Origin: Paenibacillus sp. Soil766
GTDB taxonomy: Bacteria > Bacillota > Bacilli > Paenibacillales > NBRC-103111
Direction of reading: 5' to 3'
DNA length: 64,000 bases
NCBI RefSeq assembly: GCF_001428105.1
Contig: NZ_LMSJ01000028.1
Location: 1 to 64,000, forward strand
The first letter of the stretch is position 1; every line of letters starts with the position of its first letter. Positions 51,188 to 62,600 of the stretch are shown here, in pieces. A program made the translations under genes and the position numbers. The notes under the pieces are model-generated. The model searched no databases and had not been told where the DNA came from. It worked only from the letters and a program-made list of their open reading frames with translations.

Positions 51188-52165
51188 ATGAGGCAAAGCC
51201 ATGCACCTGTTGAGGCCGCACAGGCCGTAATTACCAAGAAAACCTATCGGAATCCGACTGTTCTGGAAACCATACGCGGGGATTTGAGACGGCATTGGTC
51301 CATTTATGTAATGGCCCTTCCCGTGATTGCCTATTACTTGATTTTTCATTATGGACCGATGTACGGATTGCAAATTGCTTTTAAAGACTTCTCCCCGGCG
51401 AAAGGGATTTTGGGAAGTACGTGGGTGGGATTTAAGCATTTTGACAGCTTCTTTAACGGTATTTACTTCTGGCGATTGATCAAGAATACCATCTTAATTA
51501 ACCTTTATGATCTGCTGTTCGGCTTCCCGGCAGCTATCATTCTTGCGTTATTGCTTAACGAAATCCGTCAAAGCGTGTTCAAAAGAGTCGTGCAATCGAT
51601 CTCCTATTTGCCGCATTTTATTTCGATTGTTGTTGTGGCGGGGATGATGATAGACTTTCTAAGCCGCAATGGTCTTATAAATCAAATTATTGGCACCTTT
51701 GGCATTGAACCTATTGATTTCCTGCAAAAAGAAGGTTGGTTCCGCTTTCTGTTCGTATCCTCCGGTATTTGGCAAGGCATCGGCTGGGGCTCCATTGTTT
51801 ATTTGGCGGCGATGTCTACCATCGATCCAACGTTGTATGAAGCAGCTAGGATGGATGGCGCTAACCGCTGGAAGCAGACGCTGCATATTACGATTCCGGG
51901 CATTATGCCGACGATCGTTATCTTATTTATTTTGCAAATGGGGAATATGCTGACGGTTGGCAGTGAGAAAGTGCTCCTGTTGTACAATCCACTTACCTAC
52001 GGAACAGCGGACGTGATATCGACCTATGTCTATCGCAAAGGGGTATTGGAAGCAAGTTATAGCTTTACAGCGGCTGTCGGTCTGTTCAACTCGGTGATCA
52101 GCTTTGCTCTGATCGTGGCAGCCAATAGCTTTGTTAAGCGGATCAGCGAGAACAAACTGTGGTAA
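51188..52165 (+). CDS. ABC transporter permease, LplB type (importer 3)
   Basis: This is a protein of 325 residues with six membrane segments. FHYGPMYGLQIAFKDFSPAK is the family signature, YEAARMDGANRWKQTLHITI the EAA loop, and NSFVKRISENKLW the C-terminus. ATG 51188 is used; the frame is open from 51137 but has no ribosome site there. Second gene of the importer 3 operon. Confidence 0.88.
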   Translation: MRQSHAPVEAAQAVITKKTYRNPTVLETIRGDLRRHWSIYVMALPVIAYYLIFHYGPMYGLQIAFKDFSPAKGILGSTWVGFKHFDSFFNGIYFWRLIKNTILINLYDLLFGFPAAIILALLLNEIRQSVFKRVVQSISYLPHFISIVVVAGMMIDFLSRNGLINQIIGTFGIEPIDFLQKEGWFRFLFVSSGIWQGIGWGSIVYLAAMSTIDPTLYEAARMDGANRWKQTLHITIPGIMPTIVILFILQMGNMLTVGSEKVLLLYNPLTYGTADVISTYVYRKGVLEASYSFTAAVGLFNSVISFALIVAANSFVKRISENKLW

Positions 52166-52177
52166 GGAGATTTGCAC

Positions 52178-53050
52178 ATGAAACTAACACGTGGAGAGCG
52201 CACATTTGGCTACTTTAACCTATTAATAATGCTCGTGCTTTGCGCGGTCACTTTATATCCGTTCCTGTACGTGGCACTAGCTTCCATTAGCGATGCGACA
52301 TCTTTGCTGCAGCATCGCGGGATTATGCTAGGGCCAGCAGGCTTTGATCTGGACGCTTACAAAGCTGTGTTCAAGAATCCAATGATCGTGAAAGGGTATC
52401 AGAATACGCTGCTCTATGTCGTACTCGGCACAACGATCAATCTGTTCATGACAGCGATAGGGGCTTATGTCTTGTCTCGGCCGAATCTTTATTTTAAAAA
52501 TATCATCATGTTTTTTATCGTCGTAACGATGGTGTTCCATGGTGGACTCATTCCGAGTTACCTGCTTGTGAACGATCTTGGCATGATGAATACGATGTGG
52601 GCTGTTCTCATTCCTGGGGCCATAAATACGTTTAATATGATTATTATGCGGACTTCTTTTCAGAGCATCCCAGTCAGCCTGGAGGAATCCGCTAGAATGG
52701 ATGGCGCAGGCGATTGGAAAATCCTTTTCCGAATTATCCTTCCGCTTTCGATGCCGGTCATCGCCGTTATGATTTTGTGGTATGCGGTAGGGCATTGGAA
52801 TTCTTACTTTAGTGCGCTGGTTTATTTGCGGAATAGGGAAGCTTACCCCCTCCAGCTTGTGCTCCGTGAAATTTTAATTTCTAACAACACGGATTCAATG
52901 ATGGCCGGAGGAGGCGATGACAAATATGCGATCGGGGAAACGATTAAGTATGCGGCGATCATGGTCTCGACGCTTCCCATCATCTGTTTGTATCCGTTTC
53001 TTCAGAAATATTTCGTTCAAGGTGTCATGATTGGGGCCATTAAGGAGTAG
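52178..53050 (+). CDS. ABC transporter permease, YtcP type (importer 3)
   Basis: This is a protein of 290 residues with six membrane segments. FHGGLIPSYLLVNDLGMMNT is the family signature, SLEESARMDGAGDWKILFRI the EAA loop and QKYFVQGVMIGAIKE the C-terminus. AAGGAG lies 8 bases before ATG 52178. It starts 12 bases after the preceding permease. Confidence 0.88.
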   Translation: MKLTRGERTFGYFNLLIMLVLCAVTLYPFLYVALASISDATSLLQHRGIMLGPAGFDLDAYKAVFKNPMIVKGYQNTLLYVVLGTTINLFMTAIGAYVLSRPNLYFKNIIMFFIVVTMVFHGGLIPSYLLVNDLGMMNTMWAVLIPGAINTFNMIIMRTSFQSIPVSLEESARMDGAGDWKILFRIILPLSMPVIAVMILWYAVGHWNSYFSALVYLRNREAYPLQLVLREILISNNTDSMMAGGGDDKYAIGETIKYAAIMVSTLPIICLYPFLQKYFVQGVMIGAIKE

Positions 53051-53091
53051 CCAGCGCTAAATCACTACTAAAGACAGAAGGAGAGATACGT

Positions 53092-56000
53092 GTGAGAGGC
53101 GTAACATTCGAGAATGCTCCGAGCAGCTGGAATGAGGCTTTACCGATTGGCAATGGACATTTTGGCGGTATGGCGTATTTTGAGGATCATAAGCTGACAT
53201 TAGCGTTGAATCATTATGAGGTTTATTATCACAAACTCCATCGGTACAGTCAGAAGGCTCGAAATGGGGAAAGGCAGGATTTCACGCTGCAATATGGACG
53301 GACGTTTGAGGAGCTGCGCGCATTGGCTGCAGAACGGTATCGAGATCCTGAGCAGGAGCCAGTTATGCTATATGGCGATGCGTTGTCTGCGAACAGTATG
53401 TATAGGAAATATGGCAAATCTTCAGGCGGAACATCGCATTATCCGACGGGAGAGATTGGACTTTTCCCCTCTGAGGAGCTGGTAGAACCTGATGGATATT
53501 CCTTAAGTCTTGATGTTAAAAGGGCTGTAGTTCACCTGCATGTGACCAAGGATCACCAGCAGCTGGATGTGAAGACGAGAATCGCTCAGGACGGCGACTT
53601 TGTCATCACCGAGATTTGGCAAACCGCCTCATCCTTGCTGTCCTCTGTCACAATGTCTGTTCCTCAGCGGCGATATGTCGATATGCAGGTGACGTATCAC
53701 GAACTGGATGAGAAGACCTTCTACTACCTAGGCAGCTTTTATCCAGATGGGGAGGATCAGGAGCAGTATGAACCGTTCACGTTCATTGTGATGATGAGGA
53801 TGATCGGGGCCAAAGGACGCATCCATGCGGGTTCCAACGACGAATGTCACCACATTGTGCTTCAGGATGCGGAAGCCAACATCACGCTGCTGACAACGGT
53901 CGTCACGGAGGAGGAAACGAAGGAGCTGCTTCCGACGGCGTTGAGTAGACTGAACCAGGCGTCATCCCAAGTAGAGCTTCTGGTCGCGCATCATGAAGCA
54001 CATTGGCGCAGCTTCTGGTCGCATTCCTCCATTACGTTGCCGGATAAAATGATTGAGGAATTGTGGTATATCAATTTATACGCAATCGCCTGCTCCAGTG
54101 GAAAGGGCGGCAGGATGCGCGAGCAAGCCTGCGGATTGAACGGGCTGTGGGATATTAAACAGCCGACCAAATGGGGCAGCATGTGGTACTGGGATGTGAA
54201 CATTCAAGCGGCATTTTGGCCGCTTTATACGGCGAATCACCTTGAAGTTGCCGAAGCGTTCAATGATGGGCTGTTATCCTACGTGGATCTAGCATCACAG
54301 ATGGCGAAGCAGTTTTACGGTTTGGAAGGCGTAGCAGGAGATTATCCACATGCGCTGTATGTGAGCATTTGGCCGTGGTGCGCGCAATTTCTGTGGGACT
54401 ACTATCGTTATAGTATGGACCACGAATTCCTGCGCGAGAAGGCGTATCCGCTGTTTAAGCAGATTGCCAAATTCTTCGAAGGTTACTTGCAGGTGAATCC
54501 GGAGTCAGGACGCTATGAAATCTTCCCGGATATTTCGCCGGAGCAGGGTCCTTTGACTCGTAACTCAACCTGCAGCCTGTCTGCGGTTAAATATGCCTTG
54601 AAGATCGCCATCGAAGCGAACAGGTTGCTTGGTGAAGCGGAGGCAGATCAGCTGAAGTGGGAGCAGCTTGCAGATCATTTAGCACCGTATCCAACGGCGG
54701 ATTCCAAACGGTATGGGGATGTCCTGCGGGATTCCGAATGGGCACCTGTTGATTTGCATTTACGGCATCCTTCGCTGCTTATGCCGATTTATCCGATTGG
54801 AGAAATCAACAAATATAGCGAAGCTGCATGGAGGCTGAGAGCAGAGAATACGCTCCGTTATGCGGAAAATCAGACGGAATACGGCATGTTTCAGTTTGGG
54901 TGGCTTTCCTCTGCTGCTGCTAGATTGGGCAAGGGCAATACGGCGCTTCGACTGCTGTATGAGCAAGGGATCGACTTATCACTTCGATGTAACGGACTGT
55001 TTGCGGAAGAAACCGAACGTTGGATGAATTACTGCAACATCACGAACGAACCGTTATACCATCCCCACATGATGGAGGCTTCGGGGGAAATGGTGGCGGC
55101 AGTGAACGAAATGCTGCTGCACAGCTATGATGGCGTGATCGAAGTGTTCCCAGCGCTGCCTTCCGGCGAGCCTGAGCAGGAACGAAAGATTGGTTTGTAT
55201 GACCATGCGGTGGATTCAAGCGTAAAGCATTATGAGAAATGGAGCGACTGCTCCTTTCAGGGCTTGTTGGCTGTTGGCGCGTTTGAAGTGAATGCGGAGC
55301 GGAAAAAGGGTCGCACGACGTGGGTTACGATCCGCAGCAAGGCAGGGAACAAGGTGGTGGTACGCAATCCTTTTGAAGCGGGTGTAAAAGTGAATGTCTC
55401 CAGTAAAGTGGGTTCATCGTGGCACGCAGTGGAATTTGTGCAGGACAATGAGCGCATTTCATTTGCGACTGAGCCGGATGGGGAGTACACCATGTATCCG
55501 CACACGGAAGTCTTGGAGTCTAAGCTGCATGCAGGAGTTTCGGATACTTTTGCGAGTGAGTTGAACTATCCCTTGGTTCATGAAGCCCACACTCATCGGC
55601 GAGTATTCCTTGGCAAAAACCAAGACACGCATCACTACAGAACGCTTGATCATTTTACTTTTGACTATTACTCCGGTAATTATCGGGAATCCAGGTTGGC
55701 CGCCTATCGACTCGATTTTGGCATAGGAGGGGAATCGCTGTACAAGGACTACACCCAAGTACTACCTAGGCAGGTGCACATGGACGGTGTTCTCGGGCAA
55801 ACGTTCCGTGAAATATCGCCGGATATGAGGTTTACCCCTTATGCCGGGCTCGGATGGGAAGGCAAGAATCTCTTTGCGATGGATCGAGGAGAGCCTGACG
55901 AGCTGCGCAGGGATTTCATCGGAGGCACGAGTGATGCTGCCTTCATCGTGGAGCTTCCGAAGGGGCGCTATGATGTGCTCTTCGTAAGTGGCGATAACGA

Positions 56001-56205
56001 ACAGCCCTCCTACACAGAGGTTGAAATCGTGGGGCAATTTACGTGGAAGCCCGATTGGGTGCTGAAAGCAGGGCAATTTGCCACGGAGATTCTGCCTATC
56101 ACACAGAGAAAGGATGGTTATGTCAACATTCGATTTCGCACCTGTGAAGGCTTGCAATGGCGAGTGAATGCGTTGATTATCAATAAAAATTATACGTATT
56201 TGTAG
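53092..56205 (+). CDS. GH95-like glycosidase (alpha-L-fucosidase/galactosidase type)
   Basis: This is a protein of 1037 residues with no signal peptide, so intracellular. The N-terminal domain begins WNEALPIGNGHFGGMAYFED, the GH95 start. The (alpha/alpha)6 domain has QACGLNGLWDIKQPTKWGSM, YWDVNIQAAFWPLYTANHLE and LMPIYPIGEINKYS, with the Asn, Asp and Glu patterns of GH95. DGVIEVFPALPSG marks the end of the catalytic part; about 200 extra C-terminal residues form a further domain. The GTG follows AAGGAGAG. It probably removes fucose or L-galactose from imported glycans. Confidence 0.83.
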   Translation: MRGVTFENAPSSWNEALPIGNGHFGGMAYFEDHKLTLALNHYEVYYHKLHRYSQKARNGERQDFTLQYGRTFEELRALAAERYRDPEQEPVMLYGDALSANSMYRKYGKSSGGTSHYPTGEIGLFPSEELVEPDGYSLSLDVKRAVVHLHVTKDHQQLDVKTRIAQDGDFVITEIWQTASSLLSSVTMSVPQRRYVDMQVTYHELDEKTFYYLGSFYPDGEDQEQYEPFTFIVMMRMIGAKGRIHAGSNDECHHIVLQDAEANITLLTTVVTEEETKELLPTALSRLNQASSQVELLVAHHEAHWRSFWSHSSITLPDKMIEELWYINLYAIACSSGKGGRMREQACGLNGLWDIKQPTKWGSMWYWDVNIQAAFWPLYTANHLEVAEAFNDGLLSYVDLASQMAKQFYGLEGVAGDYPHALYVSIWPWCAQFLWDYYRYSMDHEFLREKAYPLFKQIAKFFEGYLQVNPESGRYEIFPDISPEQGPLTRNSTCSLSAVKYALKIAIEANRLLGEAEADQLKWEQLADHLAPYPTADSKRYGDVLRDSEWAPVDLHLRHPSLLMPIYPIGEINKYSEAAWRLRAENTLRYAENQTEYGMFQFGWLSSAAARLGKGNTALRLLYEQGIDLSLRCNGLFAEETERWMNYCNITNEPLYHPHMMEASGEMVAAVNEMLLHSYDGVIEVFPALPSGEPEQERKIGLYDHAVDSSVKHYEKWSDCSFQGLLAVGAFEVNAERKKGRTTWVTIRSKAGNKVVVRNPFEAGVKVNVSSKVGSSWHAVEFVQDNERISFATEPDGEYTMYPHTEVLESKLHAGVSDTFASELNYPLVHEAHTHRRVFLGKNQDTHHYRTLDHFTFDYYSGNYRESRLAAYRLDFGIGGESLYKDYTQVLPRQVHMDGVLGQTFREISPDMRFTPYAGLGWEGKNLFAMDRGEPDELRRDFIGGTSDAAFIVELPKGRYDVLFVSGDNEQPSYTEVEIVGQFTWKPDWVLKAGQFATEILPITQRKDGYVNIRFRTCEGLQWRVNALIINKNYTYL

Positions 56206-56434
56206 AAGGGTTTTCTGCTAAAAAGAAAGTGAAATGGACCCAATCATTAACCATTCTAATATTCCTTGTTAATCAAGGAGTAGTGTTTGGTGACAGGAAC
56301 TTGGCGCTGGCTCAGATCCTTAAAGGGAAGCATCTTTGGGGGTAAGCGAAGCTTACCCCTGATTTATGTTCGGTGCACAGGTGGCAGACATGCAAAAGAG
56401 CATCCTTTTCAGGGGAAATGGCTTCGGTGTTCAG
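56206..56434. other. Intergenic region with terminator hairpin
   Basis: No gene is seen. A perfect 9-bp hairpin GGGGTAAGC-gaa-GCTTACCCC lies at 56339-56359, probably ending the importer 3 operon. The following bases lead into the duplicated leader. Confidence 0.6.
56339..56359 (+). terminator. Hairpin ending the importer 3 operon
   Basis: GGGGTAAGC and GCTTACCCC pair perfectly around a three-base loop; only a weak T-run follows. Confidence 0.6.
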
Positions 56435-56592
56435 AAATAGCTACTAACGATTTCTAAGATGGACTGATTTATTCTCTGCATGCCAATATTTCATACTTAA
56501 ATATAATGGAACTGAGAACTAAGCAGTATTCAAGCTCTAACCGGTGAAGCATACTTGGAGCAGGTACTCGGGCAACAATTGTTGGTACCGTA
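56435..56592 (+). promoter_or_regulatory. Regulatory leader of the GH101-like gene, copy of the importer 3 leader
   Basis: The leader contains AATAGCTACTAACGATTTCT, a perfect TATAAT (56502-56507), then TGAGAACTA, CAGTATTCA, GAAGCATACTTGG and ACAATTGTTGGTACC in the same order and spacing as at 49257-49417. The two leaders differ by scattered substitutions. Confidence 0.7.
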
Positions 56593-56643
56593 CAAAGCTG
56601 AACGTGATCCAGCGCGTTTACTATTAATTGGGAGGGAAAAACT

Positions 56644-59600
56644 TTGAGCAAAATGAAATGCAGGATTCTGAGCATGGTATTGGTTTTCGTCATGATGCTG
56701 TCGTTAATCGGCAACAACCTTGCGCCATTGACAGCATTTGCTGCCGACCCGCATGGATCCGAGGCTGAACTAATCAGCGTGGCGGGGGTGACGCTCGAAC
56801 CAGGCGGAGGAGACGGAAACCAAAGCAATCCGATCACCGGCAACGTCAGCGTTGTGAAACCTCAGATTACAACGGATGATATCGTTGCTTCTTCCACTGC
56901 GATGGTCGAGTTGTACGATAACTCTAATTTCACTATAGACCTGCAAGCAATTTCTCTCCATGCGGGTGAGAACGATGTTTACATCAAAGTCACCACGCAA
57001 GATGAATCGGATGTAAAACATTATCATATAACAGTGAATTTAACCGTAACACAACCGCTCTCTGTAAGCGTTCACAATGTAACGTTTACCATCAACAAAG
57101 ATGATCAGCCGTTTAACGGGCACAGTAAAACGTTCACGCTGCGGCAGAATGGGGAAATAATTGGTAACGGTTCCGACGTTGGAGGCACGGTTACATTTGA
57201 CGTTTATGACGGCACATATAACATTTTTGACGGCAGCGAAGACACCGGCGAAACAGTTGCTGTATCTGGAATTGCTGTCAAAACGCTCAACTACTACACG
57301 GTTGAATTCAGCGCAGAGGATGCAGGTGCGTCCAATGGCTCGGCGATCATCGCTAAATACAACGACAACTTCATTGCCAGCGGAGCTGTGGTTCTCGGTG
57401 GCAAAACGCTGGTGATTACCGCCGAAGGCCGGGGTGCGATGTCATCGCCGCCGGACGTGCTCGAAGCCGGATATGCGTACCAATGGAGCGGTGACGGCGC
57501 AAACAATCAAATCACTGACACGCTCACAATTAACAATCTGAACAGAAAGGTTGATGTGCTCTGCATCGTGAAGGGAAGTCTGAGGTTGTACGCTGCGGGC
57601 AGAAACAGCGCAAATGCTGCTAAAGCATACTATACGCTGCCAGAGGTTTTGACTAGTGGACAAATGACAGTTAAGTTCGACTACGTCACATCGGTAACCA
57701 GTCCGAACACGGCTGTTTCCTTGGTTCAAAGTGGCACGGCTGTGAATGCGGATGTCGACAAAATGAACGCCCTTGTGCGGTTCAATACGGGTATTGGCGC
57801 ATATAACGGCACAGGGTGGGGGGCCGACGTCATCTCCCCTTTAGTGGCAAATAAAGTGTATCACGTAAGTATCGCGATTGATATGACCGCTAAAACATAT
57901 AGCGCTTGGGTAACGCCTGAGGGCGGCTCGGAGACGAAAATTGCTACAAACTTTGCGTTCAGGGCAAAAAATCCTGCAAACATTGCCGAGCTACGGGTTC
58001 TTGATACAAGGACCTCAGGCAATAACGGCGTTACAAAGCAAATGTGGATTGAGAATATATCCGTTTCCAAGAAGCCGGAACTGACAGTTCTTCTGGATGG
58101 AGAAGCGCATCCTGACATCAGCGAAATGGAGTTCGTACTGATGCAAGACAGCGTCGTAAAGGCTACCGGTGTCAAGAATGGCAACAAAGTTGTCTTTAAC
58201 GAGACGTTGAACGACGGCATATATGACATTTATGTCGATGGCGTCAATTCCAACATAAAGCTCACGATCACCAGTGGGGGAGGTAGCGCGACGGTTGATC
58301 TGGGCACTGACGAGAGCAGGGCGAGGAAAGCGCTTCAAGATCTTATCACGACCATTGAGGGGCGTGGTCTTAAAGAGGACCGCTACACCTCGGCTACATG
58401 GGTGCCGTTTGCCACTGCGCTAACTGGGGCAAAAAACCTGCTTCTCGACCATACAGTACTGGCGGAAACACTCAATACCGCAACGAGCAACCTGAGCAAC
58501 ACATATGAAGCTCTTGTGCTTATCCCGCGCGCCAACGGGATCTACAAGGCGGCGTACGCGGATAAGTTCGGCGGCACTGTAGTTCGCACCAGCATTGGCA
58601 ACACGTCCAACGGCGCGACTTATCCGAATGGCAGCTACTCGTCGCCTCCGGCTGGTCAGCCTAACGACAGATCTGTCTTGGGCGGCCTATACACAGGCAG
58701 CGATCCCCAAACCTATAGGGCGAAGCCTGGTGCCGGCGTTACGTTTCCTTTTACAATTCAGAAAGATGGTAAATACGGATTCATGTTAAAGTTCTCCCGT
58801 GTCAATTACGAAATTGAGGACTATATCAGCATGTATGTAAATTACGACCAGGTTGAGAAAAATGAAAACGGCTCTCCGAAAACGCCTGGCAATTACCGCA
58901 TTCCCCTTGCTGGCAAGGACAGCGAGCTTGTGTTTGTTGAATCTGATATTTGGACAATGGACCTGAAAGAGGGCGATACCATATCTCTGGTGCTGGACAC
59001 CTCCAGTCTAGACGTAGTGGACTATCCAGACAAGGGTCTTGTAAATATCGACTATATCTCCGTCTGGGAGGTTGAGCAGTCTTACACATACGATGCCTTC
59101 AACCGCAACTTCTACCTCCTGTCGGGTACTGAAATCATTATTCCGGAGCCTGTGACCTTCCCACTCACTTGGGCCAGCAGTGACCCGGAGATAGCGACAG
59201 TGGATCCTGTGACTGGAAGGATTCAAACGATCAAGGCTGGGGACGTTGTCATTACGTCTACTGGTACCGGCGGTTCGTTTAAGTACAATCTGTACATAAA
59301 GAATAACGAAGGCGATATTAGGTTGAAAACCGCCCAAGTCTCGCTATGGGATACAGCAAACAATGTGTTCGACCCACCGGCGGCGGTACGGAATAGCAAC
59401 GCCAGTGAAGTCCCAGAGAATATCCCGATCGCGTTAACCGGTCTTAACGGCGGAATCAGGGTAGGCAACGGATTTGTAGATACGATGGACTACGTCCCGG
59501 TCGGTTCGTCTATTGAAATCGACGTTCCCGATGCCGTAGTGAAAAAGCCCGGTATGTATGACATCACCTTAAACTATGCGAAAGGCAGCTCTCAGGCGGC

Positions 59601-62600
59601 CGGTCAATTGGGGCTGCTTGTGAACGGTCAGCTTGCAGGCACCTTATATACGAGGACAACGGCCAGCCTCACAACTACTGAACAGTCAAACATTGTTACT
59701 GTGTATTTGCAATCCGGCGATACAATCGGCATCCGGACGATCGTCAATCCGAAGGACGCCGTTGGACGCTTTAACAGTTTGACGGTCACCGAGAACGTGG
59801 TGATTCCGCCGTCATCTGTTACACTGTCCACTGCCACTAGTGTGAATCATCAGGATCAGACCACGCTGAATTATTCAACTGTCCCAGCGAACGCCACGCC
59901 AGCCTTTGTCTGGACAGCCGCCAATACCGGCATCGTGTCCGTGTACGGCAACCTAGTGGTCGGAGAAAATGTTGGCGAGACAACGGTTACGGCGACTTCC
60001 ATATATAATCCGGGGATTAAGTCAACCGGTACGGTGACGGTTGCAGAAAACAGCAGCGTTTTCAGTATCGAAAGCAATGAAGTAAAGGTCTATCTGGATA
60101 AGGACTTCCCACGCGCCATTCAGTATGAGATGAAGGACACCGGTGCGAAGATCGACGGCAACCGTAGCAAGTTGGACACACTCAGGCTGACCACTGGGAT
60201 GACCTATAGCTTAAATACATCTCAGGGGTTGACAGGTTCAACAGTTAAGGACTATAAACCCGTCGTTACTTCCAGTGAGCCAATCTTGAACGCAGACGGT
60301 AGTCAGCATGTCATCTATACCCTGCGAGTGACCGAGTTGGACGCGGAAATAAAGATCAAGGCGTCGGTGGAGGGGATGGTGCTCAAGTTTGATTTTATTG
60401 AGATTAAGGAAAATCCCGCAAGTCGTATTTTCATCATCGAAATACCTAATCATAATCCGGTAACTGTCAGCAATTTTAATACTGGTTCCTCATTTGCCGG
60501 TTCCAAAATGGAAAGCAACATCGGAAGGAGTGGCGATAGCTTTTACAATATCAAAGATATGATGACCGGCTCTGATTTTTATAACTACGCCTTTGTGTCA
60601 AATGGCAAAGTAGCCGCCAGCATTCAGAGCAACGCCTTCGGATTGACGGACGGCAGCGTGGCAAGACGCGTTCTCGCTGACACCAAGAGAAACGATTCGC
60701 TGGTTACAACGAGTCTTCTTAGCGGATCATGGGTATGGCGATTCCCTGACGCTACCAAGAAATTTATTGACAATGAGGGTAGATACGGAGAAGAGGAAGC
60801 CTTAATAACCAGAACCTATACAGATGAACCCTACGAAAAGGATATGCCGCATATCTGGGTCGTGTTGGCTGAAGAAAATAATAACGATGGCATCGTTAAC
60901 TGGCAGGATGCGGCTAATGAGTTCCGCAATGTTGCTAAAGTGGCGGTCGGCTCGGACAAAATTGCCGATGCGGTCGTACAACGGCTGATTATGTCACAGG
61001 GCAACGAATCCAACTACCCGTACCTTTCATCTGTGGACGAAACCAAGCGTATCTGGCTGCATACGGACGGTTTGGGACAAATCATCCTGCAAAAATACCA
61101 CAACGCAGGCAACTGGGGCGACTTCAGCGTCTACGATGACCAACTTGGCGGCTTGGATGAGTTCCGGAAGTTTACCGACATTACGACCAACCAGTACAAC
61201 AGCTTTGTCGGTGTCCATACCAACTTTACTGAGTATTTCGCGAAGGTTGACCAGTTCAGCTATGAAAACGTCGAAATGCAAGCCGATGGAATCACCCCGC
61301 GAAGCAAAGGTTATGTGGCGTTCGGTTACTACCTGCACCAAGCCTATGTGATCGACGACCAGTTGGACGCGTTGACCCGCGATAATGATAATGAGGCAAG
61401 CCAAGAAAAAAGCCGTTATGAGCGCATGAATCGTTTTAAAACCGATATCCCGGATTTGGGCTTCATTTACAGCGATGTGTACTCTCACAATGGCTGGCGC
61501 GGAAACGCCTTGGCACGGGATTACGAGGATAACGGCCTTGCGTATTTCGTGGAGTGGCCGTACGTCGCAGAGGACTCCGCCGCATGGGCGCACTGGTCCG
61601 TGGAAAAGAGTTATAGCCCCGCGTCGCTAAAGGGATATTCCAGCGATATTGCCCGGTTTATTTTCAACGACTCCAAAGACCGCTGGGACAACTACACGAC
61701 CGACAACTGGAAGGCCGACATTGAGGATACCCGCGTGCCGAACAGCGCTTTCCTGCTTATGGGCGCTGATACGACCTCCTACGAGGGCTGGGTGCACAAT
61801 GGTATCAACGAATATGACTCGATTGTTGAGAAAATCTATCGCAACAACATCCCAACCAAGTACATGCAGCACTTCCCTGTTACGCGCATGGAAAAGGATA
61901 AGGATGGCTGGGCGGACTACATCGAGTTGAATAACGGAGATGTGAAGGTTTATGCAGAGGGGTATGAGAACCCCAATAACGAAACAAGAAACAGCAAACG
62001 CATCATAGAAAAAGACGGAAAGAAGATTTACGAGCAGGTTAACGCAATCGGCACAGATCAAGGTTCCATCAAGTACCTGATACCGTGGAACGAGGGCGAC
62101 ATGAAAAAGCTTGATGAGCAAGAACAAAAGGAGATCAAACTATACCATTGGAACGATGACGGCGGCAGTACGACCTGGGAACTCCCCAACAGTTGGGCGG
62201 GCCTTGAGAACGTCTACGTGTATAAGTTGTCCGACCTGGGCAAATCTTCTGAGCAGGTTCTGACTGTAGTAAATGGAAAAGTTACTATTCATACAGATGC
62301 AAGAACCCCGTACGTGGTGTACAAAGAACAGCAGGATATGGATGTGGATGTCGACTTCGGCGAGGGACAATACGTGAATAACCCTGGCTTCAGTACAGGA
62401 GACAACCTCAAAGGTTGGAAAACTGTTAATGGGAATCCCCAAGTCGTGCGTAACGACAACACAACGATGCCACTCTTCACCTCTGACGGATTCGTAGCGC
62501 AGGCTAACTCGAATGCCGACAACCATGGCAGAAGCCGCAATTGGGAGCTTGCGGTTAAGGACGGTAACGAAACGGCGGTCAGCCAGACCATCACTGGCCT

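Noticed and set aside
61027-61593. 188-codon minus-strand frame
   Set aside because: Lies entirely opposite the catalytic region of the GH101-like gene, with no ribosome site; a shadow frame.
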